Positions 12,851-26,582 of a stretch of 64,000 nt of DNA are shown in pieces. Numbering within the stretch: position 1 is the first letter of the stretch; every line of letters begins with the position of its first letter. Position numbers and translations under genes: made by a program. This DNA comes from Sipunculus nudus. Taxonomy: Eukaryota; Annelida; Sipuncula; Golfingiida; Sipunculidae. A model generated the notes under the pieces. The model was not told where the DNA came from, made no database searches, and saw only the letters and a program-made list of their open reading frames with translations. The DNA lies in assembly GCA_026874595.1 (NCBI GenBank), contig CM049317.1, positions 15,372,882 through 15,436,881 on the forward strand. The letters run 5' to 3'.

Positions 12851-13123
12851 TCATTTAGGTTTCTGATCTCTGTTGAGTATCACAAAACAAGAAAATTATT
12901 AAAGACTGAATCCTCTGATAATAAGCCTTGAAAGATAAAGTATAAAGGAAGAACAAATGATTTGTTCATTGCATAGTGTCAGGTCTAACACTATCCCACG
13001 GCACACACAACTCCCATAAGATAAAAAGCTAAAAAAATTAAAACAAATGTGTATATGAACAAGTAAATGATGTATGCTAATTTTCCTTGTGTTAATTGTT
13101 AACACCTAAAGAAGCAAGAGTTA

Positions 13124-13295
13124 TTTTAATGAGAAACAAATCATAATCACCGGAAAAGTAAAAAATTTTAATGAGAAACAAATCCACTGAAGAAGAGAAG
13201 ATAAAAAAATTTTAATGAAGAACAAATCCGTTCATGAAGAAAAGATAAAAAATTTTAATGAGGAACCAAATTCAGAGAAAAATCCACCAAAATGA
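13124..13295. repeat. 43-bp tandem repeat, 4 copies
   Basis: Units starting TTTTAATGAGAAACAAAT begin at 13124, 13167, 13210 and 13253, an exact 43-bp period. The second half of the unit diverges more than the first. Confidence 0.9.
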
Positions 13296-13768
13296 CAAGT
13301 CTGAAAAGAAATGTGTCAAATCTCTGATAAACATATTAATGAATGGGAAACAAACATTGTTTTATTAAGGGCCAGGGAACCTGCAAATTGTACTGATGTC
13401 TGTCAAACTAGCTCAGCACACCATAGTCTGACAGTACAGAATCCTATTTAGGTGGAATTCGACCAACTTACATTTCCAATTTGTTGTATCCCTAACTATA
13501 CATTTAAAAAGTTCCTATATTAAGGACCTACAGTTGTACAGAGCATTCATATATACAATCAAAAAAGGAGAATTCCATTGTTTAGGTTTTTGTTGACACT
13601 TTGAAACTAGAATATCAGCAGAAGCTGACAAAAGCCCTCAGCCAAAAGAACAGTGTTTAGAGGTGGTAACAGTAACAAGTACTAAATATCTGTTCTCACA
13701 TGGATGTATATCTGTACATGTCTCAGCTATAAATTTAAAATGGAGAGGTATGTACCATAATTCATAAA

Positions 13769-14625
13769 AATCCACCAAATGCTTCCTGAAAAATAAGCTT
13801 CTAAGTTTTATTCTATTATCAACTCTGTGACCTTGAAAAGTAGGTCAAGGTCACCCATCTTCGAACTTGACCAAGATTTTGTCGATATACATCTTCACCA
13901 AAGAAATAAAATTCCTATTGTGAATCCTTTTAGAGATATCCTGCTCAGAAGGCCAAAGTTGAAAATCCAAGAAAAATTCATTAAAAATCAGAAATTGCAG
14001 GTGGCGCCCCTAAACTTGTGCAGCAGTTACAGACCATCACTCATAGTGAGTATTGTGAAAATCCAGCCAATGGTTCCTGAGAAATAAGCTTCTAAATGTT
14101 TTTTCTATAATCAGCTCTAAAACGCAGAAAAATAGGTCAAGGTCACCCATCTTCGAACTTGACCTAGATTTTGTCAATATACATCTTCACCAAAAAAATA
14201 AAATTCCTACAGTGAATCCTTTTAGAGATATCCCGCTCACAAGCCCAAAGTTGAAAAATCCGATAAAAAATCATTTAAAATCAGATATTGTAGGTGGCGC
14301 CACCAAACTTGTGTAGCAGGTACAGATTACTAGTCCCAATAATCATAGTAAGTTTTGTGAAAATCCACCAAATGGTTCCTGAGTAATAAGCATCTAAGTG
14401 TTTTTCTATAATCAGCTCTAAAATGTAGAAAAATAGGTCAAGGTCACCCATCTTCGAACTTGACCGAGATTTTGTCGATATACATCTTTACCGAGGAAAT
14501 AAAATTCTGACGGTGAATCCTTTTCAAGATATCCCCCTCACAAGGTAAAAGTTAACGGACGCCGGACGGACGGACAGCTTGGGTGACGACAATAGCCCAT
14601 CAGCCTAAGGGCTGAGGGCAAAAAA
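13769..14625 (+). mobile_element. Pearl/Helentron-like element with three internal units
   Basis: Three direct internal copies of about 290-300 bp begin near 13769, 14060 and 14361. Each contains AAATCCACCAAATGGTTCCT-like, GGTCAAGGTCACCCATCTTC and TTTTGTCGATATACATCTTC-like segments. The third runs into an ACGG tract (14557-14578) and a terminal hairpin (14595-14619: GCCC-A-TCAGCC, loop TAAG, GGCTGAGGGC) followed by CAAAAAA. Tandem core units, an ACGG microsatellite and a 3' hairpin are the layout described for pearl-type non-autonomous elements of bivalves. No transposase or helicase is encoded; the 86-codon frame at 13827-14087 is incidental. Confidence 0.75.
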
Positions 14626-15335
14626 GGAAAGAAGAATAACAAACAGACACAAAACACCAGTATTTTCTTTTTAAATTATAATGGACTGTATGGACTTCTT
14701 TAGGGAATCACTCGCAAATACAGACACAAGATTTTTTTCCAATTCTAGTGGTACTCACCTATATAAAAATTCAGATTTTACTGTCCTAAATTCTGGATAA
14801 ATAAGTCTCACTTCCAAGAATTGCTCATCTACCTTTGGATGTTTGGTTCAATTATTTGATTCCTACACTTTACCAAATTAGTAGATCCAAATTAATATTC
14901 TCGTCCTCCATTTTGATATAAATTCTTCAATGATCAGACAAAGGATTTTCCCAAAATTCCATTTGGTAAGGCACTGGGGAATGATTTTAATGATGTAGTG
15001 ATGTATCAAATGACTGAAATTACATAGTACTATTTAAATATTCACATTATTCACAAATTTTTTTAAAAATTATTTAGGTACAATATACCCAAAAGCCGTA
15101 TTAAGCATGAAAACATCTTTAACTGAAGATCCACATATAACAATAATAAAATAAAAACAAATTATTCTGTTGCATCCAACAGAGAATTACAGATATTGTC
15201 TTAAAATTATGAATCATCAATATTTAAAATTCAGGTATATCAAAATCGTTTTCAATAAAAATTTCCACAAATCAAAATAGAAATTAACCTTCATCATAAC
15301 ATTGCTAATGTTTAAAAGGTCTGGGCCATTATTTG
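14626..15335. other. AT-rich non-coding DNA
   Basis: Nothing recognised; several poly-A/T runs. Confidence 0.5.
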
Positions 15336-15550
15336 CCTGATCATGTGACACTGCTAAAAGCCAGATCATGTGACCAAGCAAGATCATGTGACATACCCAA
15401 TAACCAGATCAGATGATGTAATATCAGCAAAATAATGTGCTGTAAAAAAAGCAAGATCATGTTACTCAGCTAAACACCAAATCAAGTGATCAGAAAATAG
15501 TGTGCTCATATAGCACTGGCAAAAAGCCTGATCATGTTTCCATCTAGCAA
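15336..15550. repeat. Decayed 'AGATCATGTGAC' tandem array
   Basis: About eight loosely spaced variants of AGATCATGTGAC with linkers containing AGCAA or AAAAGCC. The core resembles the AGATCACATGACC unit of the array at 3.9 kb, so the two may be related. Confidence 0.6.
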
Positions 15551-18500
15551 AGATTTTAAGATATTTTACAGTCTTTCTGAAAAACGTAAAAAAAATATGC
15601 TCAATCCTATCCTGTTATAAGTGCACATTTCATTGTGAGTGCAAGGAGTGTAAAACAACTGAAAGTGGCTACATGTACTTTCACTGAAGAATTTACCACT
15701 GTTTATTTTATCAATGCATAACACAAAATTTCTAAAGAACTTACAACAGAAACTAAACTACTCATTTTTCAAGAACAAAAAAAGTTCTATAACAAATATG
15801 GAATCCTTTTCTCAGAAGGGAAAAAAATTTGATAAGCTCAAGAGTAATTTCTCTGAATTGGCTCATATTTCAAGAGCACCACAATTCTTTGGCTCCATCA
15901 CTTTCTGATTTCAAAATACCAATAATCAAGCACTCCACGGCCTCAATACAAACATCTTGTGAATCAGCGTTAAAAAAAACAAAGCATAAACTCACTTCTT
16001 ACACTTGGTGCGCCATTTTTCCTTTGAATTTCTTAAGAAGTGGTTCATATTTCTAAAGAAATACTTTAGTGGGTCTTTAAATCAATTCATCAGAAATGCA
16101 CATTCATCTGATTTATGTTTTCTTTGTGGTTACATTTTTCTTATTGATAACAAATAGTGTACACTTTAGGAATGAAATTTAATAGGTGCTCAAGTACTTA
16201 TGGTAATTGCTACCAACTTGATATTATTTACAAAGGTTACGACCATAACCTTCAGATGCCATTGTGGTCTTTTGAATGATACTGAAGGAATCCATTTGAT
16301 AATTGGTTGCATTCACACAAAATCCTAAGCCTTCCTAGTTTTTCATACATAGAGCAAAGTATCCCAGACTTGGTGTTTTTTGTTTGTGAAACAACCTTTC
16401 TTTGTTGAACTACCGTAAACACAAAATGTTGAAAATTCCTATACTGGTTAAATTACCACTTTAAATCAAAATGCCACACAAATTATATAAAATATCTGAA
16501 TGCTTGAGTTAAATTAAGTCCCCTTCATATCTAAAGGAAAGAGTGACCAATGAGCAATGATGCTCAGTTGTAGTGTTTGGATTGAAACAAAAAGTGACAT
16601 TAATATGTGAAGTACCTTCTTGCTCTACTGAAGTAAATCAATCTGCACAAATATTAAAATAAAAGCTCTGATGAAGAAATTTGGTGATTTTTTTATCTTG
16701 ACATTAATGCACAGATAAAGGGTGCAGATGAGACAAATTAATTTTTTTCCAATCAATATTCAAACCATTCATTTTCTGAGCTCACACTGTGACATCAGAC
16801 AAGATGAAAGGATTTCTAGATTAATAATAAGGTAGTCCAAGACTACATATTTACCTTTAATTACCAGGTTTGTGCCACACAGAAACATATCAATGCAAGC
16901 CAAGGAATATGGGGGTCAGTTTATTAATTCTATGTATGGTTAAATCAAAGGTCATCTCTGCTTGCCTGAATGAAGGAATCAACCAACGATAAGAAAAAAA
17001 CTCTCCTGACAAGACATCAAAATGTTTTAAAAGTAAAATGTTATGGGGTTCCACCAGTCTTCAGGAACAGATTAAGTTATATGCATGATAAACACACATT
17101 TCAATTTCTTAAGCCACTGCTGGCACACTGTTTAGGAGCCACTGACAGATGACAAACTAAGACCTGTTAATCCTTCTGAGCATGATTAAGTCAGCTAAGC
17201 TGAACACATAAGGTAGAACATTGGGTCCCTTCATTTGAACAGAACAACTCAAACAGCCATTAGATATGGGTGGTTATTGTTGAGTTCACTCTCAGGCTCA
17301 ATCCTGTGTTTAACAATTAAGTAAAAATATTGCACCATGCTGTCATCCCATGCAAAACATTTAACACAGAAAAGCCATCAGAAATGGTTGAATAAAATAA
17401 CAAATTACAGGTAACAAAATAAAATTTAAGGAGTCTCAATGCCTTCCTACAACGAAAGAATCTTCACTTCAATACAAAGTTCATGCTGCTGTGCATGATC
17501 AATGACGTGTGCACACGCAATGAGTGATGTCACACAGGTCATGTGATTAAAACAGTCACGTGCATGGATGAAAGTAAAAAGTTTAAATTCACGGTAAAAT
17601 CTGAAAAAAAACTTCACTACAGTAAAAATATAGAACAAAGGACATGACCCACACAAAGAAAGACGTAGGTGAATCCAGACATCACAAACAACAGAGCTAT
17701 ATAAAAGATAATGGCCTGGACATTTCCTCTGATATATGCGAGCTTTGCCTGACATTGTGATTAATAGCAGACGTCATGACTTCTATAGAAACACTGTGTT
17801 GAATAGTTAGCAAGTGGAACATTCTTATCAGTCAACCAACTGGAAGTCACTGACATCTGCTATTTTTTTTTTACAACAACACTTGAAGAGACTTAGGACT
17901 TAAAGTGGGACATACTAGAATGCATTGACCCATAGGCATTTTATGCTATAAAATTCAAGTGTATTTATATTTGGAATTTTTTAATTAAAAACATCTAGGT
18001 CACACTGACCAAATATTTAGCAAACTTGCATCATCAGGTCATGCTAACCTAATTTTTTTAACAATAAAGGTCATTTTAATTAAGGACTGCCAGATATTTT
18101 AAGGTCTCAAATTTATGTGCTTCTATAATTGGAAATTTAACTACAAAATATTTGGTCCATATAAACCAAATTTTTCTGCAAACTTACATCAGCACAGCTT
18201 ACCAATATTTTATACAATCCAGATCAAACTAATCTTTTTCAGAATCAAAGCCAATCATAAGTTTTTTTTTTCATAGATCTAACAAACTAATACAGTGAAC
18301 ATATATTTCCTGTTAAATATAATATTTTGCACGCTAATCTCTGAAAAAGTAACTGCCAAAGCCTACCACATATAAATTATACAAACTAAAACTTAACTTT
18401 TTTATTTTTATACCTAATTTCATAAACTTTTATGATGCTAATTAAGCTATTATTATCTTTATACCTCATGAGCTCATCTCACGACAAAATACTTCTAGTT

Positions 18501-19389
18501 TGCAAATGCTTGATGCTAAGCTATTCAGACTGACTGTTGTGTGTCATAAAAAACTCTGCCTTTGGTTACTAATAACATTTTGAGTTATGTGATAATTTTT
18601 TCTCATTTTTTCACTAACTTGAATATTAGACCAGTTGGTCCTCTATGTCATATGATTTTTTTATGTTATAAGTTATTATCCTGAGAGTATGAGGACTAAT
18701 AAATCTAAAATAAGCTCCCGAAGGAAACAAGAACAAGTCGAACAAAAACACTTAGACTAGAACATTTTTTTTAGGTTTCCGCTCTGTTTCTGTTGGTACC
18801 AGCAATAAAATGATATTGTAAGCATAAATATGCATTCTGACGGACTTACACATGAGCTGTAAATGACAGGAGCAGTTTGTGATATTGCAGCCTCTCATTT
18901 TCAGCAGATGTTACCAATTACAATAACTTCATGGTCCGTTACAAACAAAACAAGTCCATTTAGAGCACATTTAAAGGTAGACCTCTCCAGTATCCAAACC
19001 CAACAATTTTTCCTTCTAGCCATATGAAAAGCACCATAAACAAACTGCCCTATATTGGTATTTTTAAGGTTTGTTACTCTCCTGACTCCTCTCCTCTCAA
19101 ATCTATTTAAAAAAATGCATTATACTATATTGAATTATACTAAACTACACTTTATTACACTAAACAGCAGTTTAATGACCACAACATAATCTACACATAA
19201 GTATAACACTGTAAGCATATGAATAGAATCCACATCAGTGGTCCACGAGTGCCTGACCTTGAGGAAGGACAAGCTCCATCTTTCATTCTATTACTTTTAA
19301 TCTTCAGTAAAATCAATAACAATGTACAATGAATTGAAATTTGAAGGTTTTTTCTTTGCACCATGAAAATTAATAATTAATACTTAGCC
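15551..19389. other. Non-coding, no recognised gene
   Basis: AT-rich intronic-type DNA. Frames at 15714-15908, 16970-17152 and 17447-17755 (minus) lack recognisable domains. Near 18000-18240 two related segments (CAAACTTGCATCATC / CAAACTTACATCAGC) suggest an old duplication of about 180 bp. Confidence 0.45.
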
Positions 19390-19402
19390 GTATTAGTATT
19401 AA

Positions 19403-20419
19403 CAAGGAGTTTATAACAAATGGAGTTCCAACTCAGAGTCTGGCAATGTTGAATGTTGCTGACGGGGGTCATAAACCTGCTGCTCAAAGGCACACAGAGA
19501 TGCCGTTGATATTGATAAGCCCAGTGCTAATTGATACAGTGCAAGAATCCCCCCTTCGGCGTGACTTTGGAATGGCTTGTTAGTTCCCGGAGACCCTTAG
19601 CGTGAACTAACACGGTCTTGTCAGTAAAGTTATTTTCTCCACTGACTTATCTCCTTGAGTATTTAATGTTAATATTGGAATAATCATAAGATTACACTAT
19701 ATATTTTCATATGAAGATCGTGTGGCAAGATAACGTGTGTAAAGCCGTCACTGCTAAAGACGCCTGAGCTATAGCTTGGCAGCAGTAAACATTGGCGATA
19801 CTATATGTACGGTACAAGATTAACGCCATCAGTGATGCAGCAGGTGACGACTCACAGTTATCAATGAAAATAAAGGTCATCCAGACATTGGCCTCATAAC
19901 ATTTTGTTATCCATGGAATAGTATCACACAAGGCTACTTATTAATACCTGTCAGGAATGTGTAGAATGATGGGAACTTATAGAATTCTGAAATTATTCAA
20001 GGAAAATAAGGTTTACATGTCATGTATCATGGCAGATAATGATGCATAGTGACCACCTCTATCCAAAAAGTCCAGTGATTCCTCAACATGAGACCTCTCT
20101 AAATATACCTATTGCACATAAATCTTTACCAAACAATCTGGGCATTCATATTTCTGGTCAATATTATTCCAGTGATTTACTGCTCAGTTACTTAATATAT
20201 CGCTCTCAGCCTGACAAGCTTAAGCGGACTGCGTAAGTAACATTTAACAGCCTCGATAAATCAAAGGCCGTGCTGCCACTGCGCCTGACACTGCAGTACA
20301 ATAGGCCTACAATAGGGTTTATGGGCTTATCATGTCTTAATTGTAATTAGCATATGACTGACACACAAGATCTAGCAGAGCTTCTCAGAGTTGGAACTCC
20401 ATTTGCTATAAACTCCTTG
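19403..20419. mobile_element. 1-kb region bounded by 34-bp inverted repeats
   Basis: The left arm at 19403-19436 (CAAGGAGTTTATAACAAATG and onward) recurs as its reverse complement at 20386-20419 with two mismatches in 34 bp. TATTA lies close outside both arms and could be a target-site duplication. The 950-bp interior is mostly unique, holds no transposase-like frame, and includes a perfect 9-bp hairpin (TGTTAGTTC at 19578-19586 with GAACTAACA at 19604-19612). This could be a non-autonomous DNA transposon, or two solo copies of a short repeat in opposite orientation. Confidence 0.5.
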
Positions 20420-20639
20420 GTATTAGATTTTAAAACCAATAACATATTTAAATATAGAATTATATATTGTATATTAATATAAAATTTATATTTTATTATT
20501 TATTATCATATATAAGGAATATAATATGAAATGTTTCAATTTTTTTTTTAGATTGTTGGTAGGGAACCAATCTTTGTCAAATATGATGTAAGCATCATGA
20601 ACATGATGACAAAGTTTCTACAGCATTAATCTTAGTCAA

Positions 20640-21440
20640 ACAGGTCTGATTCAGCAAGTGGTCAATTCTTGGCTTAGTCATACAGTGGTCAACAGTCCAT
20701 AACTGACCAGTAGTCAATCACTGACCAGTAGTAAAACATTTCTGACTGAGTAATCCATCTAGTCAAACAGTTCTAAGTAGACGAACAGTTCTGACTAAGT
20801 AGTCAATCACTGACCTATTCCAACAGTTCTGACCAAGTAGTCAATCACTGACCTAGTCAAACAGTTCTGACTCAGTATTAATCATTAACCTAGTCAAACA
20901 ATTTTGATTTTGTAGTAATTCTTTACCATATAGCTAGTCAAACAGTTCTTCTCAGTAGTCAATCGTTCATTAACTCAGTTCTGACTCGACAGTCAATCAC
21001 ACATTTTAGGCAGAAGTCAATTACTGACCTAGTCAGATAGTTCTGACTAAGTAATCAATCCCTGACCTGTTCAAATGGTTATAACTCAGTAGTCAACCAT
21101 TAGCCTGTTCAAGTGATTTTGATTCAACCGTCAATTATATCCTAGTCAAACGATACTGACTTTGTAGTCAATCACTGACCCAGTCATCAGTTCTCAGGAG
21201 TCAATCATTTACCTAGTCAAACAGTTATGACCCAATAATCAATTATAAACCAAGTCAAATGATTCTGACTTAACAGTAAATCACTGACCTTGTCCATCAG
21301 TTCTGACGCAACAGTCAATAAATAAGCTGGTCAAACTGTTCTCAAAAGCCAATAATAAACCTAGTCAAACTGTTCTGATTCAGCAAGTGGTTACTCATTG
21401 GCCTTGTTATTAAGTCAACCACTGACCTTGTCAGTTTGTT
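20640..21440. repeat. Highly diverged 38-bp tandem array
   Basis: About twenty decayed copies of a unit near CTAGTCAAACAGTTCTGACT / AAGTAGTCAATCACTGAC. Copy lengths vary by several bases. It shares the CTGACTAA core with the arrays at 10.8-12.1 kb. The decay indicates an old array. Confidence 0.85.
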
Positions 21441-21954
21441 TGTCGTCAATATTCATGATGACACAGGTGCCGGACAAAAGGGTGTTCCAATCTTGAGAGA
21501 TATTTTTTTATCTGAATTATTCATGATACACAAGAAAGTGCACAATCACCTTTGTGTAATGTTCAAGAAACATATCATATCATGAAATATTTGTTTCCTT
21601 CAAATTTGGTACATCAATTCATACAAGGTAACTAAAAAAATCTGATTGCTAGTAATTACTCCCTCCATTCTGAATGGTGAGTTAAGGTCTACAGAAATTA
21701 AACATGCATACGATACATATGAATGTAAGTAAAGTGTATGTGTATGTATATGTACATGCATACAGTCTGAGGTTCCAAAAACCATAAAATGTTCAGAGGA
21801 TCTAATTCTCCACAAAATGGGATTATGAGAAATATGCACTTTGGCTGATATATCAGCATGAGAAATTTGACCAAATTACTATATGTAGAATTCATGTAAG
21901 TCACTTAGTTAACCAAGAGGACAGGTGTGGAGAGTCTTAAGACATATATGCCTT
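21441..21954. other. Non-coding, nothing recognised
   Basis: AT-rich spacer between the 38-bp array and the SINE, with a short TATG-rich stretch near 21700-21770. Confidence 0.5.
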
Positions 21955-22368
21955 GTTTTTTTTTTTAGGTGGAGGTAACTGCCTCCATTTTTTAAATGGT
22001 AACTTAACTATATATATATGTACATCTGCAGATTTCCATTCCAGTTTCAGGCTACATGACAGGGCAGTATCACACGCTTCCTCTCATTTTATATCCTGGC
22101 GTAAACCAGGCCCGGTGACTACTTGCACCTGCGGGCCCTGGGTGCATAATCATCCCTCTTGCTGGGTAATACCACTGAGGAGCCCCCCAGAGGCGCACTC
22201 ATTTGTGATTGAAACAAGGCCGTTGGGCAAGACCTTCCCATTAAGCCTGCAGAGCGCTCACCCTGGGTGGGGGCCGACCATGAAAAATCTCACCGCCTCA
22301 GCTGAGATTCAAACTCACAACCTCCTGGCTTTGAGTCCTGCGCTCTACCCCTGAGCCACAGAAGCCGG
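21955..22368 (-). mobile_element. tRNA-derived SINE (first copy)
   Basis: On the minus strand a tRNA-like head begins near 22368. It has an A box (GTGGCTCAGGGGTAGAGCG, 22341-22359) and a B box (GTGAGTTTGAATCTC, about 22304-22319). A GC-rich body of roughly 250 bp follows, and a terminal A-run lies at 21955-21968. These are hallmarks of a Pol III-transcribed SINE. The 133-codon plus-strand frame at 21953-22354 is antisense to the SINE and is not a gene. Its head differs from that of the SINE at 34.8 kb, so they belong to different families. Confidence 0.85.
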
Positions 22369-22679
22369 TTGATTAAAGATGCCTTGTTAATTAAAGGTGG
22401 ATCCCAGTAACTCTTTTTGAGACATTACATTGTGTATGAAATATAAAAGAAAAATTTGAAAATTCAAATAAAATTTTAAAAAATCATTCAGGTGGGACCA
22501 AAACCTAACTGGGTTAAGAGACATGTAAGGTACACTTGCCATATTGATAGAAGAGGGTATGATGATAGTTGTTTTAGAAATTGTGATGCATTTACTGTGT
22601 ATAATTTATAAATTTATGAAAAATCCAAAAATCGTTCAAGTGTGACCAAAACCTGATCAGGCTGTAAAGCCATAAGATA

Positions 22680-23520
22680 CAACTAACAAATACAATTAGA
22701 AGTAGACCCAAGTGAAATTTGTTGCAAAATAACGTCAAACAGAAACTTTTACCACATGGACAGACAGATATGGAGCCATGCTATCACTATATCAAAAGCT
22801 CCGATGAGAAAGAGAATAATGATCCTGGATCTGGTTCTGGATCCAAAACTTCGGATCAAGATCAATACGGACGTTTAACAGTCTGTTTCTGATGTTCAGA
22901 ACTATATTGCCCTGAAGGTTTTACGTCAAATTTAGATTTGGATCAAGATAATATCATCAAACACTGACAAATCAAAAGGTCTGACCAAGTTTCAGCATGA
23001 GAAAGCAACCAGCAAGAAAAAAGAATTCCTGGATCTTCATTTGAGAGGGACCAGTTGAGAAAAAAAGTAACTTGATCTCTATTTCAAATTGACCAGTGAT
23101 AAAAATCTGAACTTCAATGGTATTCATCATTGGCGTAGAAGCATTTTTTTCTGTGGTTTGCATAAATTTGCATAATTTAAAAATTTTAAAATTATGCGTT
23201 TAAGTTTATAAGCCCACACCTAATCCTATCAGACAATTGAAATAAACAAAATCAAAAGTGATTTAAAATATAAAAGAGGATGAGCAGATTTGGGAATTGT
23301 GGATAGACACCATGCAGATCGATGGACTGGCGGCCAGGAAGAGAACACCAGAAGTCATATCTCCATGGCATAAGGTCATCGGGCCCACCACAAAATGAGC
23401 TAAGAAACTATGGATCTGAACCTCATCCTACTGAGTTTTGTGAAAATCAATAAGAAACTTTTGACATCAAACAAGCCAGCTTACAAACAAACCAACAGAC
23501 CCTAAGGAACAGTGAAATAA
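22680..23520. repeat. Interspersed-repeat remnants, pearl-like
   Basis: Decayed segments such as TTTTACCACATGGACAGACA, GTTTTGTGAAAATCAATAAG and ACAAACAAACCAACAGACCC are typical of mollusc non-autonomous elements with GACAGACA tracts. No clear ends were found. Confidence 0.4.
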
Positions 23521-23727
23521 TGTATCTGTTTGCTCCCTGTGCACTTCAAACACAATTATCCACAATGATTGACACAGCGCACAAGTTATCCAGGGTATGT
23601 CATTCCCACTGTTAAGTCACAGGTACCTGTGAACAGACACGGTAAAACTAGCATTTCCCTGTTTTCTCAGTTACTGACTAAGGAAATGAGGTAACACTAC
23701 AAGGGATACTTTGCTCTTAAAAGTACT

Positions 23728-23840
23728 CCCTCAGGTCAATACGTTTCCACGATGTTTTATACATCGTTCACATAGACACTGAAATTCCCTCAGTTCAACA
23801 CCTTTTCACGAGGTATAAACATCATTCACATAGACACTGC
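23728..23840. repeat. 59-bp tandem duplication
   Basis: Two adjacent copies run from CCCTCAGGTCAA and CCCTCAGTTCAA to TCACATAGACACTG, starting about 59 bp apart. Confidence 0.8.
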
Positions 23841-23981
23841 AGGGTATCAAACTTGCTATCAGAGACAGGCTGCTAACCAGTGGGCTCTTTAAATTTCCCT
23901 GAGAAGCTTATCAGATTAAGAGCACATACATCTCATATATTTGTATGGGCTTCCAAGTATCAATATCACAAGAAATAATTA

Positions 23982-24290
23982 CAGGGTTTAAAATTCACAA
24001 TAGATGCTCAGTTTTGAATTAAGAATTCATATCACATTTCTTTATATTGAAGGATCATGCCTTCACCTGGAGTTATACTCGTGCCTGTATAACTACTGTC
24101 AGCACTTCCTTGTATCAAATATGTTCAAATGTTCTACAGGGTTTAAAGTTTACAGCAGGTGTTCAACTAAGTACTAACCAATGGGATATCTTATACATTC
24201 CCAGAATGCCCCACTCTCTTCCTCAGTATACCTCTCATGAATATTCACAATTATCTGAAATGCAGGGTTTAAAATTCACCATCCAAGAAA
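23982..24290. repeat. Three dispersed 'CAGGGTTTAAAATTCAC' segments
   Basis: Near-identical cores at about 23983, 24137 and 24263 with related flanks suggest a decayed repeat of about 125-155 bp. Confidence 0.5.
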
Positions 24291-24313
24291 GGTTTGAGAT
24301 TGTAAATAAATAA

Positions 24314-26297
24314 TTGGTACTTTGATAATTCAAGCAAAGCTTAAAACTAACAATAAACCCTTACTCTATGCATAAGCCATAAAGTAATTCCAGAGCTCAA
24401 ATATTTAAATGTACAGAACATGTTTTTTATTAATATTAAAAAATCACTTATTTTAACATACACATCATTTTCCTAATCATTTATTTCACAGCTTCCCTTG
24501 GAAGTTGCATTAATACAGCCTTTAAATTAAAACGGTTAAATGTTTACATAAATTAAACAATACTTGCATAAACCTTATAAATGAACTCTTCAAAGGTTTT
24601 CATTTTATGCTTATTTATTTTGTTAGGCAATACCCTAAAGTTCAATATTTAAATCATATAAACATAATATATTCTTTCAAATTACATTAACAGTTGAAAA
24701 AAACTCAACTGAAGTTTTATTCAAATATAACTGAAATGTTCACTTAATATTTTGTTTCACTTAATACAAATTTATGTTTAATTGTATCAACATTAACTTA
24801 TTTCATTGTTTATTATGTTTAATTTGTAGAGAAATCTTGCTTTAAAAAGAGCTGCATTATTTTCTTCACATCTATAGTACCTATATACATTTTGAGTAAA
24901 AATATTCATATAAATTTACATTTAAACACATTTTGAAATATTTAAAATATACAACATTTTAATGCCACAAAGTCAAAATGCAACACAATTAAATGGGTTA
25001 CTTATTATATATTTTTGTCAATAAATTTGAAGACTGCATGAATATGCAAGAATATTAATTTCAACTTTAATTATTAACATATATATACAATAATCCATTC
25101 TTATACAACAACACCACCAGAAATTGAACTTGATTTATGTCAAATGAATGTTAAAAGTTAAAACTATATGTTTAATTTATTGAAAACTTGCTATTTAACA
25201 ATCACAACATAATTAGCATACATTTTTATTTCTTTTATTTAAAAATATACATAAACAATTACAATTTCTGCCTTATCATATATGGGGTATTTGTCTGTTT
25301 TTTGCAAAATTATTTAAAATTCAAATTTTAAAACCAATACTTGCATAGAAAAATTGATATTATCATTGTATTACTTCAGTCTGCCTACCTTTCCATATGC
25401 CAACAAATACATAAATGACAAATTTCATAGTCAATGATATGAAGTATAAATTGCTGACATTTAGAACAAAATATTAAACAATTATGATTCATTTTTGGTG
25501 GACTGATTTGATCATTATGGGCAGATATGAAAAGCATTAAGTGCTTCACATTAACAGGATATATGCAATATATCAAACCAATATATCAAATGTATATATC
25601 AATATATTCAAACTGACATTTCTTAGAATATATCAATTTAAATTCACAGTGCAGTTAATATTGTAAATATCACCCATTAATTTTCATTTATTTAATTGAC
25701 ACACCAATGGGGAGAATTTCTGGTATATTTTTCTAAAATAATTATAAGGATATTTTGGGGCATGTTTCCTATGAATTATATATCACAGAAATGTGTTTGG
25801 CAGTATCTCTCTAGAATATAAATACTCAAGTTATAGTACCTCGAATTATCAAGTAACAGATCTCTAGTTGTAGATAGGTTTTCAAATAACATGCACATGC
25901 AGTGGTCTTCAACTATATTTCACTTTCTATACACTCATGACATGCAATTAACTCAGTATTCTATCAAATAGGGGTAGAGTCAAAGTCCTAGAATGACCCA
26001 CATTCCTTTAACTGATACATTGCCAAGAGAAACAGCTCATTTCACAAACAGTACACTTCCTCAATGAAACTGCTAAATAATCATGCGTTCTTATGTGTAT
26101 ATCTAAAACTCCAATATACAAATGATTATTTATACAATTTAATGCATCTTTATGTGTGTGTGTATACAAGTTTATGCAGCTGTTAACTGTATGACAGAAA
26201 ATAGGGGTAATGATTGAAAAATATACTAACATACACATCCAAACATTTACATACATAAATATAAATATGCACAACACTTTAGGTAGATATATAAACA

Positions 26298-26298
<1 letters not shown>
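24314..26298. other. Very AT-rich non-coding DNA
   Basis: Long stretches of A/T with TTTAAAT and ATATATCAA motifs. No recognisable gene or element. Short frames such as 25385-25576 and 26008-26298 on the minus strand look like chance. Confidence 0.55.

Positions 26299-26299
<1 letters not shown>

Positions 26300-26359
<60 letters not shown>
26300..26359. repeat. (TA)n microsatellite
   Basis: About 60 bp of pure TA dinucleotides. Confidence 0.98.
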
Positions 26360-26362
<3 letters not shown>

Positions 26363-26540
26363 GTATTCTGATAACACATTTAACAACATCAAAATATCAG
26401 CAATTTCTATTTCACCCACTTTGTAACAAAAAGCTGTCATTGTCCGGGGAAATCAAACGAAAACACCCATTAAAAACAAAATTATTATAATAATTCTAAA
26501 CCTGACAATAGGACCCCTATAAACCAGGGGAAAGTGTCTG

Positions 26541-26542
<2 letters not shown>

Positions 26543-26580
<38 letters not shown>
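26543..26580. repeat. (TA)n microsatellite
   Basis: About 38 bp of pure TA dinucleotides. Confidence 0.97.

Positions 26581-26582
<2 letters not shown>

Noticed and set aside
21953-22354. 133-codon plus-strand frame with Cys/His/Pro residues
   Set aside because: Lies antisense over a tRNA-derived SINE; no independent coding support.
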